Shown here in pieces: positions 16,258 to 25,103 of a stretch of DNA of 64,000 nucleotides. The notes beneath the pieces were generated by a model, which saw nothing but the letters and a program-made list of their open reading frames with translations, was not told where the DNA came from and made no database searches. Source of the stretch: Nonomuraea turkmeniaca (GTDB taxonomy: Bacteria > Actinomycetota > Actinomycetes > Streptosporangiales > Streptosporangiaceae); contig NZ_VCKY01000024.1 of NCBI RefSeq assembly GCF_005889735.1, positions 1-64,000 on the forward strand, in the 5' to 3' direction. Within the stretch, counting starts at the first letter, position 1. Every line of letters starts with the position of its first letter. Made by a program: the position numbers and the translations under genes.

Positions 16258-17025
16258 ATGAGAGCTCTGGTGGCGCTCGTGCTGGTGGCGACCGCCTGCG
16301 CGGCGCCGCCGGACGGCGCGACCGCCGCCGGCGCCGGCGGCGGTCGCGCCGACCGGGGCCGGCTCGCCGAGCAGCAAAGCGCGGAGCGGCAGGACACTGT
16401 GCGGCAGGGTGCGGTTCGCCTGTCGGCCGAGCTGGTGTCGCCGACCGACGTCGAGCTGCGCTGGACGGCCGGCGACCCGGCGGCCGCCGGGCACGTGCTC
16501 GAGTTCGCCACCGAGCCGCAGGGCCGTTACACGATCCTGGCCTTCCTCCCGGAGGATCAGACCGCCTACACCCATCCCGACCTCATCCCGAACACCACCT
16601 TCTTCTACCGGCTGCGCCCCTACTACGGCCACGCCTCGGCGCCGGTCGAGGTGACGCTCGGCTCCGGCCCGTACCCCGAGCCGGAGCCGGACTGGTCGCG
16701 GCCGCGCACGATCCCCGGCGGGCCGCGGGGCGGCCTGCCGGCCGGGACCGAGGCGGCGGCGCCCGCCGATCTGAAGGCCACCGTGACGCAGGCCGACGGC
16801 GTCGCCTTCGGATGGACCGACCGCGCCGCCGACGAGGAGGGCCACCTGCTGGAGAACCGACCCGCGGGGCGGCCGGACTACCGCGTGGTCGCCGCCCTCG
16901 ATCCCGACGTCAACGCCGTGGGCCTGATCACGCTCCCCGAGGAGCGGCAGGCCTCCTACCGGGTGCGGGCGTTCCGGTACGGGCCGCACTCCAACGTGGT
17001 CCATCGGACGACTGGCGGCGGCTGA
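16258..17025 (+). CDS. Lipoprotein/secreted protein with two fibronectin type III-like domains
   Basis: 255 residues from ATG 16258, five bases after the preceding stop. The N terminus (MRALVALVLVATACAAP) looks like a lipoprotein signal with Cys15, though the lipobox (ATAC) is weak. Two FnIII-like units follow: VELRWTAGDPAAAGHVLEFA with FFYRLRPYYG, and GVAFGWTDRAADEEGHLLE with ASYRVRAFRYGPHSNVV. Probably a surface adhesion or carbohydrate-access module. No catalytic motif was seen. The ribosome site is poor, suggesting coupling to the gene upstream. Confidence 0.7.
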   Translation: MRALVALVLVATACAAPPDGATAAGAGGGRADRGRLAEQQSAERQDTVRQGAVRLSAELVSPTDVELRWTAGDPAAAGHVLEFATEPQGRYTILAFLPEDQTAYTHPDLIPNTTFFYRLRPYYGHASAPVEVTLGSGPYPEPEPDWSRPRTIPGGPRGGLPAGTEAAAPADLKATVTQADGVAFGWTDRAADEEGHLLENRPAGRPDYRVVAALDPDVNAVGLITLPEERQASYRVRAFRYGPHSNVVHRTTGGG

Positions 17026-17050
17026 CAAATCATCCAACCTTAGACGCGAC

Positions 17051-18385
17051 ATGAGGCACAGAAGAGTGACCATACCCACCGGCCCCTGCAGAGCCAGAAT
17101 TCGCACCAATGATCGGATGTCCTTCGTGGCGATGCTGCTGGCGGTCACCCTCGCGGTGACCGGCTGCGGCAGTGGGGACCCGTCCTCCGCGCCCACGTCC
17201 GCCGGGGGCAAGCAGAAGGTCTCCTTCCTGATCTTCCCGTCGCCGAACCTGCCGGAGTCGTACTGGAAGGCTCAGGTGGCGCTGGTGACCAAGACCCATC
17301 CCGACCTGGAGGTGGAGCTCGTCGCCGCGCCGTCGGAGTCGGAGCGCAACGACTACGCCAAGCAGCTGGCCGCGTCCGGGCAGCTGCCCGACGTGCAGAT
17401 CGGCATGCAGGACCTGATCGCCCTGGAGCCGAGCCTGGAGCCCTGGACCGAGGAGGAGCTCAAGGACTTCCTCTGCCCGACGTGCGGCGCGGTCAACGGC
17501 AAGGTGCTGCAGCTGCCGGCCAACACGCAGACGATCCCGAACGTCTTCTACAACAAGAAGCTCTTCGCCAAGGCCGGGATCGAGGCGCCGCCGAAGACGT
17601 ACGCCGAGCTGCTGGCCACGGCCGAGAAGCTCAAGGCGGCCGGGATCACGCCGTTCGTGAGCGGCGGGGCGTTCGTCACCTCCCAGCCGTGGACCGCCAT
17701 CCTGGCCACCGACCTGTACGCGAAGACGCCCGACTGGATGACCAAGCGCCGCCAGGGCGCGGTGACGTTCGCCGCCCCCGACATGAAGGCGGCCACCCAG
17801 AAGTTCGCCGACCTCGCCGCCAAGGGCTACATCGACAAGCGGCAGATCGGCCAGGACTACCCCAAGACCCAGGAGGCGTTCCTGGCCGGCAAGGGCGCCA
17901 TGTACCCGATGGGCAGCTGGTTCGCCGCCGCCGCCGACCAGTCGGAGATGAAGGCCGACATCGGCGTGTTCGCCTGGCCCAGCGACGACGGCAGCCTGCA
18001 CCTGCCGGCGTACACGGGTGGTGGCCTGTCCGTCAGCGCGACCGCGAAGAACGTGGCGGCGGCCAAGAGGTTCGCCCTCGCCTTCCAGCTCACCAAGGAG
18101 AACCTGGACGCCTCGGTCAAGGCGGACGCGTTGTTCCCGGCGATCAAGGGCTACACCCCGCCGTCCGGCACCGGCCCGGTGTTCAAGAGCGTCTACGACC
18201 TGTGGCAGCAGGCGCTCGCCCAGAAGGCGACCGTCGCCCCCTTCGGCTGGGAGGCCGGCGACACGGCCATGGTGCCCGGCATGCAGGGCAAGTTCTGGTC
18301 GGCCGCGCAGGACCTGGTCAGCGGCGAGAAGAACGTCGACCAGGTGCTCTCGTTCCTCGACACGGAATGGGAGAAGAGCGGCTGA
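17051..18385 (+). CDS. Extracellular sugar-binding lipoprotein of ABC importer 2
   Basis: 444 residues (lipobox AVTGC, Cys39) with family 1 solute-binding-protein features: NTQTIPNVFYNKKLFAKAGI, LPDVQIGMQDL and FLAGKGAMYPMGSWFAAAA. The start is uncertain: ATG 17051 gives a long basic leader, while ATG 17117 would give MSFVAMLLAVTLAVTGC directly. It heads a three-gene transport operon, 25 bp after the FnIII lipoprotein. The sugar is unknown; the context is the same extracellular glycan locus. Confidence 0.9.
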   Translation: MRHRRVTIPTGPCRARIRTNDRMSFVAMLLAVTLAVTGCGSGDPSSAPTSAGGKQKVSFLIFPSPNLPESYWKAQVALVTKTHPDLEVELVAAPSESERNDYAKQLAASGQLPDVQIGMQDLIALEPSLEPWTEEELKDFLCPTCGAVNGKVLQLPANTQTIPNVFYNKKLFAKAGIEAPPKTYAELLATAEKLKAAGITPFVSGGAFVTSQPWTAILATDLYAKTPDWMTKRRQGAVTFAAPDMKAATQKFADLAAKGYIDKRQIGQDYPKTQEAFLAGKGAMYPMGSWFAAAADQSEMKADIGVFAWPSDDGSLHLPAYTGGGLSVSATAKNVAAAKRFALAFQLTKENLDASVKADALFPAIKGYTPPSGTGPVFKSVYDLWQQALAQKATVAPFGWEAGDTAMVPGMQGKFWSAAQDLVSGEKNVDQVLSFLDTEWEKSG

Positions 18386-19332
18386 TGGCCGTCGGCACCA
18401 TCCATCGCAGGCCCGGTCCCGCCGGCACCGACGCGCGAGGGCGCCGCGACCGGCGCCGGAGGGGGCCGGGCCTGTGGCACTTCCTGACCTTCGCCGCGCC
18501 GGGCACGCTCGTCTACCTCTGCCTGGTGCTGGCGCCCATCATCATGAGCGTCGGCTACAGCCTCACCAACCAGGCGCTGCTCAGGCCCAGGACCGAGTTC
18601 GTGGGGCTGCGCAACTACGAGCTGCTGCTCCGCGACGAGACCTTCCTGCAGTCGCTCCGGGTGACCACGATCCTCACCCTGATCGTGGTCATCGTGCCGA
18701 ACGTGCTCGGCGTGGCCGTCGCCGTCCTGCTCGACCGGCGCGGCTGGCTCTACAACGCGCTCCGCAGCGTCTTCTTCACCCCGATGGTGATCAGCTCGGT
18801 GGTCATCAGCGTGATCTGGACCCGCATCCTGGCCGACGACGGGCCCGTCAACCAGGCGCTCAGGGCGCTCGGCGTACGGGAGCCGCCGGGGTGGCTGTCC
18901 GACCCCGACATCGCCCTCTACTCGCTGTCGTCCATCGTCTGCTGGCAGATGCTCGGCTTCTGCGTGGTCGTCTACCTCGCCGGGCTGCAGGGTGTGCCGC
19001 AGGAGCTGGGGGAGGCGGCCGCGATCGACGGCGCCGGGGCGGTGCGGCGCTTCCGGCACGTCACCTGGCCACTCCTGGCACCGGCGCTGACCATCAACAC
19101 CGTCGTCCTGCTGATCTCCGCCTTCAAGATCTTCGACCACGTGAAGGTCATCACGAACGGCGGCCCCGGCACGGGCACGACGGCGAGCGTGGCGTTCGTC
19201 GTGCTGCAGGAGGGATTCGTGGAGAACCGTACCGGCTACGCCTCGGCCGAGGCGGTCGTCATGCTGGTCGTCATCGCCGCGTTGTCAGTCGTCACGCTGC
19301 GCATCCTGCAGCGCAGGGAGGTGCAGTTGTGA
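18385..19332 (+). CDS. Sugar ABC transporter permease, MalF/CUT1 type (importer 2)
   Basis: 315 residues after a basic cytoplasmic N terminus (GRRDRRRRGPG). About six membrane helices, with EAA loop LGEAAAIDGAGAVRRFRHVT. TGATG junction with the binding-protein gene. Partner of the permease that starts 4 bp inside its end. Confidence 0.92.
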   Translation: MAVGTIHRRPGPAGTDARGRRDRRRRGPGLWHFLTFAAPGTLVYLCLVLAPIIMSVGYSLTNQALLRPRTEFVGLRNYELLLRDETFLQSLRVTTILTLIVVIVPNVLGVAVAVLLDRRGWLYNALRSVFFTPMVISSVVISVIWTRILADDGPVNQALRALGVREPPGWLSDPDIALYSLSSIVCWQMLGFCVVVYLAGLQGVPQELGEAAAIDGAGAVRRFRHVTWPLLAPALTINTVVLLISAFKIFDHVKVITNGGPGTGTTASVAFVVLQEGFVENRTGYASAEAVVMLVVIAALSVVTLRILQRREVQL

Positions 19333-20159
19333 GCCGGTCGAGCCCGCCGTGGCTGCGCCCGCTGGTGGCGCTGGCCGTCGCGGCGATCTTCGCCATCCCG
19401 CTCTACATCGCGCTGATCAACGTCTTCAAGCAGAGCAGGCAGGTGGCCGCGGACACCCTGGCGCCGCCGGCGCCGCCCACGCTGGACAACCTCGTCCACG
19501 TGCTGACCGGCCCGGACAGCCTCTTCTGGTCGTCGCTGCGCACCAGCGTCCTGGTCACCTCGCTGTCGATCGCCGTCCTGGCGGTGTTGTCGGCCATGCT
19601 CGGCCACTACCTGGCCAGGCACACCGGCTGGTGGTCGCGCGCGATCATGGTGCTGTTGTTGTGCGGGCTGATGATCCCGCCGCAGGTCATCCTCATCCCG
19701 GTCACCCAGGTGCTGAAGTCGCTCGGGCTGATGTCGACGCTGCAGGGGCTCGTGTTGTTCAACGTCGGCTACTACGTGCCGTTCGGGGTGTTCGTCTTCT
19801 CCGGGTTCATGAAGGCGGTGCCGCGGGAGCTGGAGGAGGCGGCCGCGATCGACGGGGCGACGCGGTGGCAGACGTTCTGGCGGATCGTCTTCCCGCTGCT
19901 GCGGCCGGCCACCGCCAGCGTGCTGATCTTCCTCGGCGTGTGGATCTGGAACGACTTCCTCAACCCGTTGATCATCTATGGGCCGCGCGAGGGCACCACG
20001 ATCATGACGGGCGTCTACAAGTCGCTCGGCCAGTACGCCGCCGACTTCGGCGGCATGTTCGCCCTCATGTTCCTGGCGACGCTGCCGATCCTCGTCTTCT
20101 ACCTGCTGCTGCAGAAGCAGTTCGTCAAGGGACTCACCGGAGGCGCGACCAAGGGCTGA
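19329..20159 (+). CDS. Sugar ABC transporter permease, MalG/CUT1 type (importer 2)
   Basis: 276 residues starting at GTG within the upstream stop (GTGA). EAA loop LEEAAAIDGATRWQTFWRIV; about six helices; usual CUT1 length. Last gene of the importer 2 operon. Again no ATPase follows. Confidence 0.92.
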   Translation: MSRSSPPWLRPLVALAVAAIFAIPLYIALINVFKQSRQVAADTLAPPAPPTLDNLVHVLTGPDSLFWSSLRTSVLVTSLSIAVLAVLSAMLGHYLARHTGWWSRAIMVLLLCGLMIPPQVILIPVTQVLKSLGLMSTLQGLVLFNVGYYVPFGVFVFSGFMKAVPRELEEAAAIDGATRWQTFWRIVFPLLRPATASVLIFLGVWIWNDFLNPLIIYGPREGTTIMTGVYKSLGQYAADFGGMFALMFLATLPILVFYLLLQKQFVKGLTGGATKG

Positions 20160-20260
20160 AGACATCCTATGTCTGCGTCCCGGCGCTGACGTGCCGCGAC
20201 GCCGTTCTGCCTGGCTGGCGAGGCGGCGCGGGCTGTCCACGTGCACTCACCCCATGTAGG

Positions 20261-20277
20261 TTAGGAAACTTTCCTAA
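20261..20277. promoter_or_regulatory. AGGAAA/TTTCCT palindromic operator, copy 2
   Basis: TTAGGAAACTTTCCTAA is a perfect palindrome around one central base and shares its core with the copy at 15638. It lies in the 222-bp gap before the sorbosone-dehydrogenase gene. A weak TGTCCA-N17-TAGGTT promoter (20234-20262) would place it over the start site. The rest of the gap holds a LacI-like half-palindrome (GGGAACACGTTC near 20321) and no gene. Confidence 0.7.
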
Positions 20278-20381
20278 AAAATGTACCGGTCCAGGTGTTG
20301 ACGGCGGTGCCGGTTTTGTGGGAACACGTTCTAAAGCTCCAATCTCTTACTCGAGGCATCACTCTCAGCCAGGAGCGCCCG

Positions 20382-22793
20382 ATGAACTTCAGCAAGTCCC
20401 GGGCCTGTGCCATCGCCTGCTTACTCGTCATGGGAATGGCCACCCTCCCCGCCGCCGCGGCCCCCACCCGGTACGAAGCCGAGAACGCGACGATCTCCCA
20501 GGGAGCCGTGGAGTCGAACCACGCCGGCTACTCCGGCACCGGCTTCGTCAACGGGACCAACGTCGCCGGTTCCTTCACCGAGTGGACGATCAACGCGCCC
20601 GGCGCCGGCACCGCCACACTGGCCTTCCGCTACGCCAACGGCACCGGCGCGGACCGGCCCAGCGACATCGCGGTCAACGGCACGAACGTCGCGGCGAGCC
20701 GGTCCTTCCCGGCCACCGCGAGCTGGGCCACCTGGGCCACGGTCACGCTGACCGCGCCCGTCGTCGCCGGCGCGAACAAGATCAGGGCCACCGCCGCGAG
20801 CGCGGGCGGCAACCCCAATTGGGACTATCTCGACGCCGACGTCCCGACCGGCGGATTCACCGACTACCAGGCGGAGACCGCGACGATCTCGCAGGGCGCC
20901 GTCGAGTCGAACCACGCCGGCTTCACCGGCTCCGGATTCGTCAACTACGCCAACGTGACCGGCTCGTACGTCGAGTTCGCCGTCAGCGCCGCCGCGGCCG
21001 GCACCCAGAGCCTGACCTTCCGTTACGCCAACGGCACCACCGCCGACCGGCCCATGACCATCACCGTCAACGGCACCGCGGTCGCCACCGCCCGGCCCTT
21101 CCCCAGCACCGGCGCCTGGGCCACGTGGCAGGAGGTCACCCTGGACGCGCCGCTGACCGCGGGCGCCAACACGGTCAGGGCCACCGCCACCGCCGAGGGC
21201 GGCGGGCCGAACCTCGACCGGCTGCGGGTCACCGGCCCCGGCGACACCGAGAAGCCCACCTCGCCAGGGCAGCCGGTGTGCTCCGCCATCGCGCACAACG
21301 CCCTGACCCTGGACTGGCCGCCGGCCACCGACAACATCGGCGTGGTGGCGTACGACATCTACCACCAGGGTCAGCAGATCGCGACCGCGCCGGCGCCGCC
21401 GTACCGGCTGACCGGGCTCAACCCCGACTTCGCCTACCAGCTGTCGGTGTTCGCCCGCGACGCCTCCGGCAACGTGTCGCTGAGCAGCCCCGAGGCGAAC
21501 TGCCGCACGCTGCCCGCGCCGGCCGACGACCCGCCGTCGCAACCCGGACAGCCGGCGGTCAGCGGCGTGCAGGCCACCACGGCCACCGTGACCTGGGGAG
21601 CGTCGACCGACGACAACGGCGTGCGCGCCTACCTCGTCCGTGACCACGCCACCAACGCCGTGCTCGCCACCGTCACCGGCACCCCGCCCGCGACCACCGC
21701 GAGCGTGCCGCTGGAGTGCGCCCGCACGTACCAGGTGCACGTGGTGGCGCGCGACACCGCCAACCAGCTCTCCGCGCCGAGCGCGCCGTCCGCGTCGTTC
21801 ACCACCGGGACCTGCGGCTCGGTGCCGCAGACGCCCGCCGGCGTGGCCGGCGGCTGGGACGTGCCGTGGGACATCTCCTGGGCGCCCGACGGGACGTACG
21901 CGCTGGTGACGGAGCGGGACACGTTCCGGGTGTTCAAGGTGACCGCGTCGGGCGCGAAGACGCAGGTCGGCACCGTGCCCAACACCCAGACCACCAACGG
22001 CGAGGGCGGCCTGATGGGCCTGGACTTCTCGCCCACCTGGAACGGCACCACGGACCAGGACGTGTTCTTCATGCACACCGCGTCCGAGGGCAACCGCATC
22101 GCCAAGATGACCTTCAACGGCACCACGCTCAGCGGCTACGCCGCTGTCCTGCAGGGCATCGACAAGAACCGCTACCACAACGGCGGGCGGATCAGGTTCG
22201 GCCCCGACGGCTACCTGTACGTCGCCACCGGCGACGCCCAGCAGACGAGCAACGCGCCCGACCTGGACTCGCTCAACGGCAAGATCCTGCGCATCACCAG
22301 GACCGGCGCGGCCGCACCCGGCAACCCGTTCGGCACTCGCGTCTACAGCTACGGCCACCGCAACCCGCAGGGCCTGGCCTGGGACTCGGCCGGCCGCCTG
22401 TGGTCGTCGGAGCTGGGCAACTCCTCGCGCGACGAGCTCAACCTCATCCTGCCGGGCCGCAACTACGGCTGGCCGACGTGCGAGGGCACCTGCAGCGTCT
22501 CCGGCATGACGAACCCCAAGTACACCTGGGGGGTCGCCGAGGCCTCGCCCAGCGGCATCGCCATCGTCGGCAACACGGTCTTCATGGCCGCGCTCCGCGG
22601 CCAGCGGCTGTGGCGCATCGTGCTGAACGGCGAGAACGTCTCGACGGTCAACTCCTACTTCAACGGCACGTACGGCAGGCTCCGCGCGGTCGAGAAGGTG
22701 CCCGGCGCCAGTGCGATCTGGTTCGGCTCCACCAACTCCGACAACAACGGCGACGGCTCCGCCGACACGATCCGCCGCTCAGCCATCCAGTAA
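20382..22793 (+). CDS. Secreted CBM35-CBM35-FnIII-FnIII-glucose/sorbosone dehydrogenase (AA12-like)
   Basis: 803 residues. Sec signal ending PAAAA/PTRYEAEN; two CBM35-type modules (about 28-145 and 158-280, each with ATISQGAVESNHAG); two FnIII units (about 285-475); then a PQQ-type glucose/sorbosone dehydrogenase domain with WDVPWDISWAPDGTYALVTE, GGLMGLDFSP, NGGRIRFGPDGYLYVATGDA, YSYGHRNPQGLAWD and GRNYGWP. Such domains oxidise sugars or pyranosides with PQQ as cofactor. ATG 20382 follows AGGAG by 6 bp. CBM35s suggest binding to uronic-acid or galactose-rich polymers. Confidence 0.88.
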   Translation: MNFSKSRACAIACLLVMGMATLPAAAAPTRYEAENATISQGAVESNHAGYSGTGFVNGTNVAGSFTEWTINAPGAGTATLAFRYANGTGADRPSDIAVNGTNVAASRSFPATASWATWATVTLTAPVVAGANKIRATAASAGGNPNWDYLDADVPTGGFTDYQAETATISQGAVESNHAGFTGSGFVNYANVTGSYVEFAVSAAAAGTQSLTFRYANGTTADRPMTITVNGTAVATARPFPSTGAWATWQEVTLDAPLTAGANTVRATATAEGGGPNLDRLRVTGPGDTEKPTSPGQPVCSAIAHNALTLDWPPATDNIGVVAYDIYHQGQQIATAPAPPYRLTGLNPDFAYQLSVFARDASGNVSLSSPEANCRTLPAPADDPPSQPGQPAVSGVQATTATVTWGASTDDNGVRAYLVRDHATNAVLATVTGTPPATTASVPLECARTYQVHVVARDTANQLSAPSAPSASFTTGTCGSVPQTPAGVAGGWDVPWDISWAPDGTYALVTERDTFRVFKVTASGAKTQVGTVPNTQTTNGEGGLMGLDFSPTWNGTTDQDVFFMHTASEGNRIAKMTFNGTTLSGYAAVLQGIDKNRYHNGGRIRFGPDGYLYVATGDAQQTSNAPDLDSLNGKILRITRTGAAAPGNPFGTRVYSYGHRNPQGLAWDSAGRLWSSELGNSSRDELNLILPGRNYGWPTCEGTCSVSGMTNPKYTWGVAEASPSGIAIVGNTVFMAALRGQRLWRIVLNGENVSTVNSYFNGTYGRLRAVEKVPGASAIWFGSTNSDNNGDGSADTIRRSAIQ

Positions 22794-22820
22794 CACCATC
22801 CAGTAGCACCTCCATCCCGC

Positions 22821-22848
22821 CGGCGGCCGCGCGAGCGCGCGGCCGCCG
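22821..22848. terminator. Perfect GC hairpin between dehydrogenase and lyase-like genes
   Basis: A 13-bp perfect stem (CGGCGGCCGCGCG with its complement) and a 2-base loop, without a T run. It may terminate, attenuate or protect mRNA. Just upstream (22790-22810) the string CCATCCAGTA occurs twice. Confidence 0.5.
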
Positions 22849-22871
22849 CCCACCCCTCTGGAAGTGACGCC

Positions 22872-24071
22872 ATGACCCTTTCGCGACGCCGTTTCGGACT
22901 CCTCGTCGGTGCTGCCGCCGCCGCGCCGCTCCTGCCCGCACGCCCCGCCTTCGCGGCGCCCACCCTGCTCCCGTCCGGGATGACGTGGCAGCTGATGTGG
23001 TCGCCGTCGGCCTCGGCCAACGGCATGGGGGCGTGGGAGAGCATCGAGGACGACCGCGCCGACTCCCACCCGGCGGCCGCGCCGCACATCCGCCCCGACG
23101 GCGACAACTACCGCTTCACCATGCACATGGTCGACCGCGACACCAGCACGGACCGGCAGCGGCACGAGGTGACCGGCAACCGTACCTCCAGCAGCAGCTA
23201 CCTGCAGTGGAAGAGCGGCGAGTTGTGGCGGGTCACCTATTCGATGTACATCCCGAGCACGCTCAAGGCCACCACGACCTTCACCCACATCTTCCAGACG
23301 AAGATGCCGGGATCGGGAACCGCGCCGATCACGGTCACCTCGTTGCGCAGGGTGGACGGCCGGCAGACCATCGAGCACAAGATCTTCGAGCCGAACATCC
23401 TGGTCGGGCGGACCGACCTGGAGCCGCTGCACAACAAGTGGATCGACATCGACTACGAGATCAAGATCGGTGACGGCTCGGCCGGCGCGGTCCGGTGGGT
23501 GGTCAGGAACGGCGGCGCCACGGTGGTGGACGCCACGACGACAGGTGTGGACACGTTCCTCGGCGACCGGGTGCGGCCCAAGTGGGGCATCTACCGGTCG
23601 CTGGGCGACACGTCGGGCTCGCTGCAGGACTGCCACCTGCTGCTGACGAGGCTCAGGTCGTACAAGGCGGTCCCGGGCGGCGGCGGGGGCGTCACGCGGT
23701 ACGAGGCGGAGAACGCGACGATCTCGCAGGGCGTGGCCGAGTCCAACCACGCGGGCTACTCCGGCACGGGGTTCGTCAACGGCGACAACGCGGCGGGCTC
23801 GTACGTCGAGTGGACCGTCAACGGCGCCGCCGGAGCGGCCACCCTCAGGATCCGGTACGCCAACGGCACCACCACCGGCCGCCCCGCCACGATCACCGTC
23901 AACGGCGCGACGGTGGCCGCCGACCACCCCTTCAACGGCACCGGCGCGTGGGCCACGTGGGCGACCGCCACCGTGCCCGTCACCTTGCGCGCGGGCTCCA
24001 ACACGGTGCGGATCACGGCCGCCACCGCGGGCGGCAACCCGAACCTGGACTACATCGAGGTGGTGCAATGA
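22872..24071 (+). CDS. Tat-exported polysaccharide-lyase-like jelly-roll protein with CBM35
   Basis: 399 residues with twin-arginine signal LSRRRFGLLVGAAAAAPLLP. The jelly-roll domain (about 30-265) contains RQRHEVTGNRTSSSSYLQW, WRVTYSMYIPSTLKATTTFT and LEPLHNKWIDIDYEIK. It is homologous to the protein at 6692-7912. A Gly linker leads to a CBM35 module (VTRYEAENATISQGVAESNH) nearly identical to those of the dehydrogenase upstream. The family resembles PF14099-type polysaccharide lyases, probably acting on a uronic-acid polymer (inference). Confidence 0.78.
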   Translation: MTLSRRRFGLLVGAAAAAPLLPARPAFAAPTLLPSGMTWQLMWSPSASANGMGAWESIEDDRADSHPAAAPHIRPDGDNYRFTMHMVDRDTSTDRQRHEVTGNRTSSSSYLQWKSGELWRVTYSMYIPSTLKATTTFTHIFQTKMPGSGTAPITVTSLRRVDGRQTIEHKIFEPNILVGRTDLEPLHNKWIDIDYEIKIGDGSAGAVRWVVRNGGATVVDATTTGVDTFLGDRVRPKWGIYRSLGDTSGSLQDCHLLLTRLRSYKAVPGGGGGVTRYEAENATISQGVAESNHAGYSGTGFVNGDNAAGSYVEWTVNGAAGAATLRIRYANGTTTGRPATITVNGATVAADHPFNGTGAWATWATATVPVTLRAGSNTVRITAATAGGNPNLDYIEVVQ

Positions 24072-24141
24072 CCAGGCGCTCTTCCGGCGGGTGGTGACCG
24101 CGCCATGCGTCTGCGACGGCCTGGCGGGGAACAGGTGCGGC

Positions 24142-24528
24142 ATGGAAGTGCTGAGCAGCCGCGTGCTGTTGCGTCCGAGGGATCTCGCGCGCAGCCGCCG
24201 CTTCTATGCCGAGACCCTCGGCCTGGCCGTCTATCGCGAGTTCGGCCCGGCCGACCAGCCGGGGACGGTGTTCTTCCTGGGCCAGGGCTTCCTGGAGCTC
24301 TCCGGGCACTGCGACGACGGCGCCGGTCCGGGGGTGTCGCTCTGGCTGCAGGTACGTGACGTCGCGGGCGAGGAGGAACGCCTGCGCCAGGCGGGCGTCA
24401 GCGTGCTGCGCGAGGCCCGCCTGGAGCCGTGGGGGCTCGTCGAGTCGTGGATCGCGGACCCCGACGGTCATCGCATCGTCCTGGTCCAGGTGCCGCCCGA
24501 CCACCCGCTGCGCCGCGATCCGCGCTGA
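24142..24528 (+). CDS. VOC (glyoxalase/bleomycin-resistance-like) family protein
   Basis: 128 residues from ATG 24142 with two beta-alpha-beta-beta-beta halves: VLLRPRDLARSRRFYAETLG and, near the end, WIADPDGHRIVLVQ. VOC proteins bind a metal and include isomerases, dioxygenases and drug-binding proteins; the activity here is unknown. It lies just before a MarR gene, which may regulate it. The frame also opens at GTG 24091, but the ATG matches the family N terminus better. Confidence 0.8.
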   Translation: MEVLSSRVLLRPRDLARSRRFYAETLGLAVYREFGPADQPGTVFFLGQGFLELSGHCDDGAGPGVSLWLQVRDVAGEEERLRQAGVSVLREARLEPWGLVESWIADPDGHRIVLVQVPPDHPLRRDPR

Positions 24529-24561
24529 CGGGCCCACGGCTCGGTAGGGGAGACTGGGGAG

Positions 24562-24990
24562 GTGAGCAACGACCGCCCCGCCCCGCCTGTGACCAGCCCC
24601 GCGATCATCCTGCTGACGCTGGCCCGCCGCATCGAGACCGAGCTCAACGCCGCTCTCGCGCCGCTGGAGCTCACCGTCAGCAGGCTCGGGCTGCTCGGTC
24701 ACATCGCCGTGGTGCCCGGGGTGTCGTTCAGCGACCTGGCGCGGATGTCGGGGACCACGGTGCAGAGCGTGCACACCGCGGTGAAGGCGCTGGTCGGCGC
24801 GGGACTGGTGCGGGATCACACCGCCCGCGCCGGGTCCGCTTCGACGATCGAGGTCACGCCCGAGGGCGCCCGCCTCCTCGAGGCGGCCAGGGAGGCGGTG
24901 GCCGAGGTGGACGAGCACATGTTCGGCCCGGACGCCGATCCCGTGCAGCGGCGGATCGCGCAGGCCGTGCGGGCCGCGTTCGCGATCTGA
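24562..24990 (+). CDS. MarR family transcriptional regulator
   Basis: 142 residues starting at GTG. The winged-helix core is visible: SRLGLLGHIAVVPGVSFSDL, LARMSGTTVQSVHTAVKALV and VEVTPEGARLLEAARE-like wing and dimer helix. Binds DNA as a dimer and usually responds to small aromatic or toxic compounds. 33 bp after the VOC gene, same strand. Confidence 0.82.
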   Translation: MSNDRPAPPVTSPAIILLTLARRIETELNAALAPLELTVSRLGLLGHIAVVPGVSFSDLARMSGTTVQSVHTAVKALVGAGLVRDHTARAGSASTIEVTPEGARLLEAAREAVAEVDEHMFGPDADPVQRRIAQAVRAAFAI

Positions 24991-25103
24991 GCCCGCTCCG
25001 CGTCCTCCTTGAGCCGCGACCTTAAGCGCATGAGCAGAATTCGGTAAGCGCCGTCGGCCAGGCTCGTCTTCAGGAAGCCGACAGAACGTGAAGGAGATCT
25101 GCC

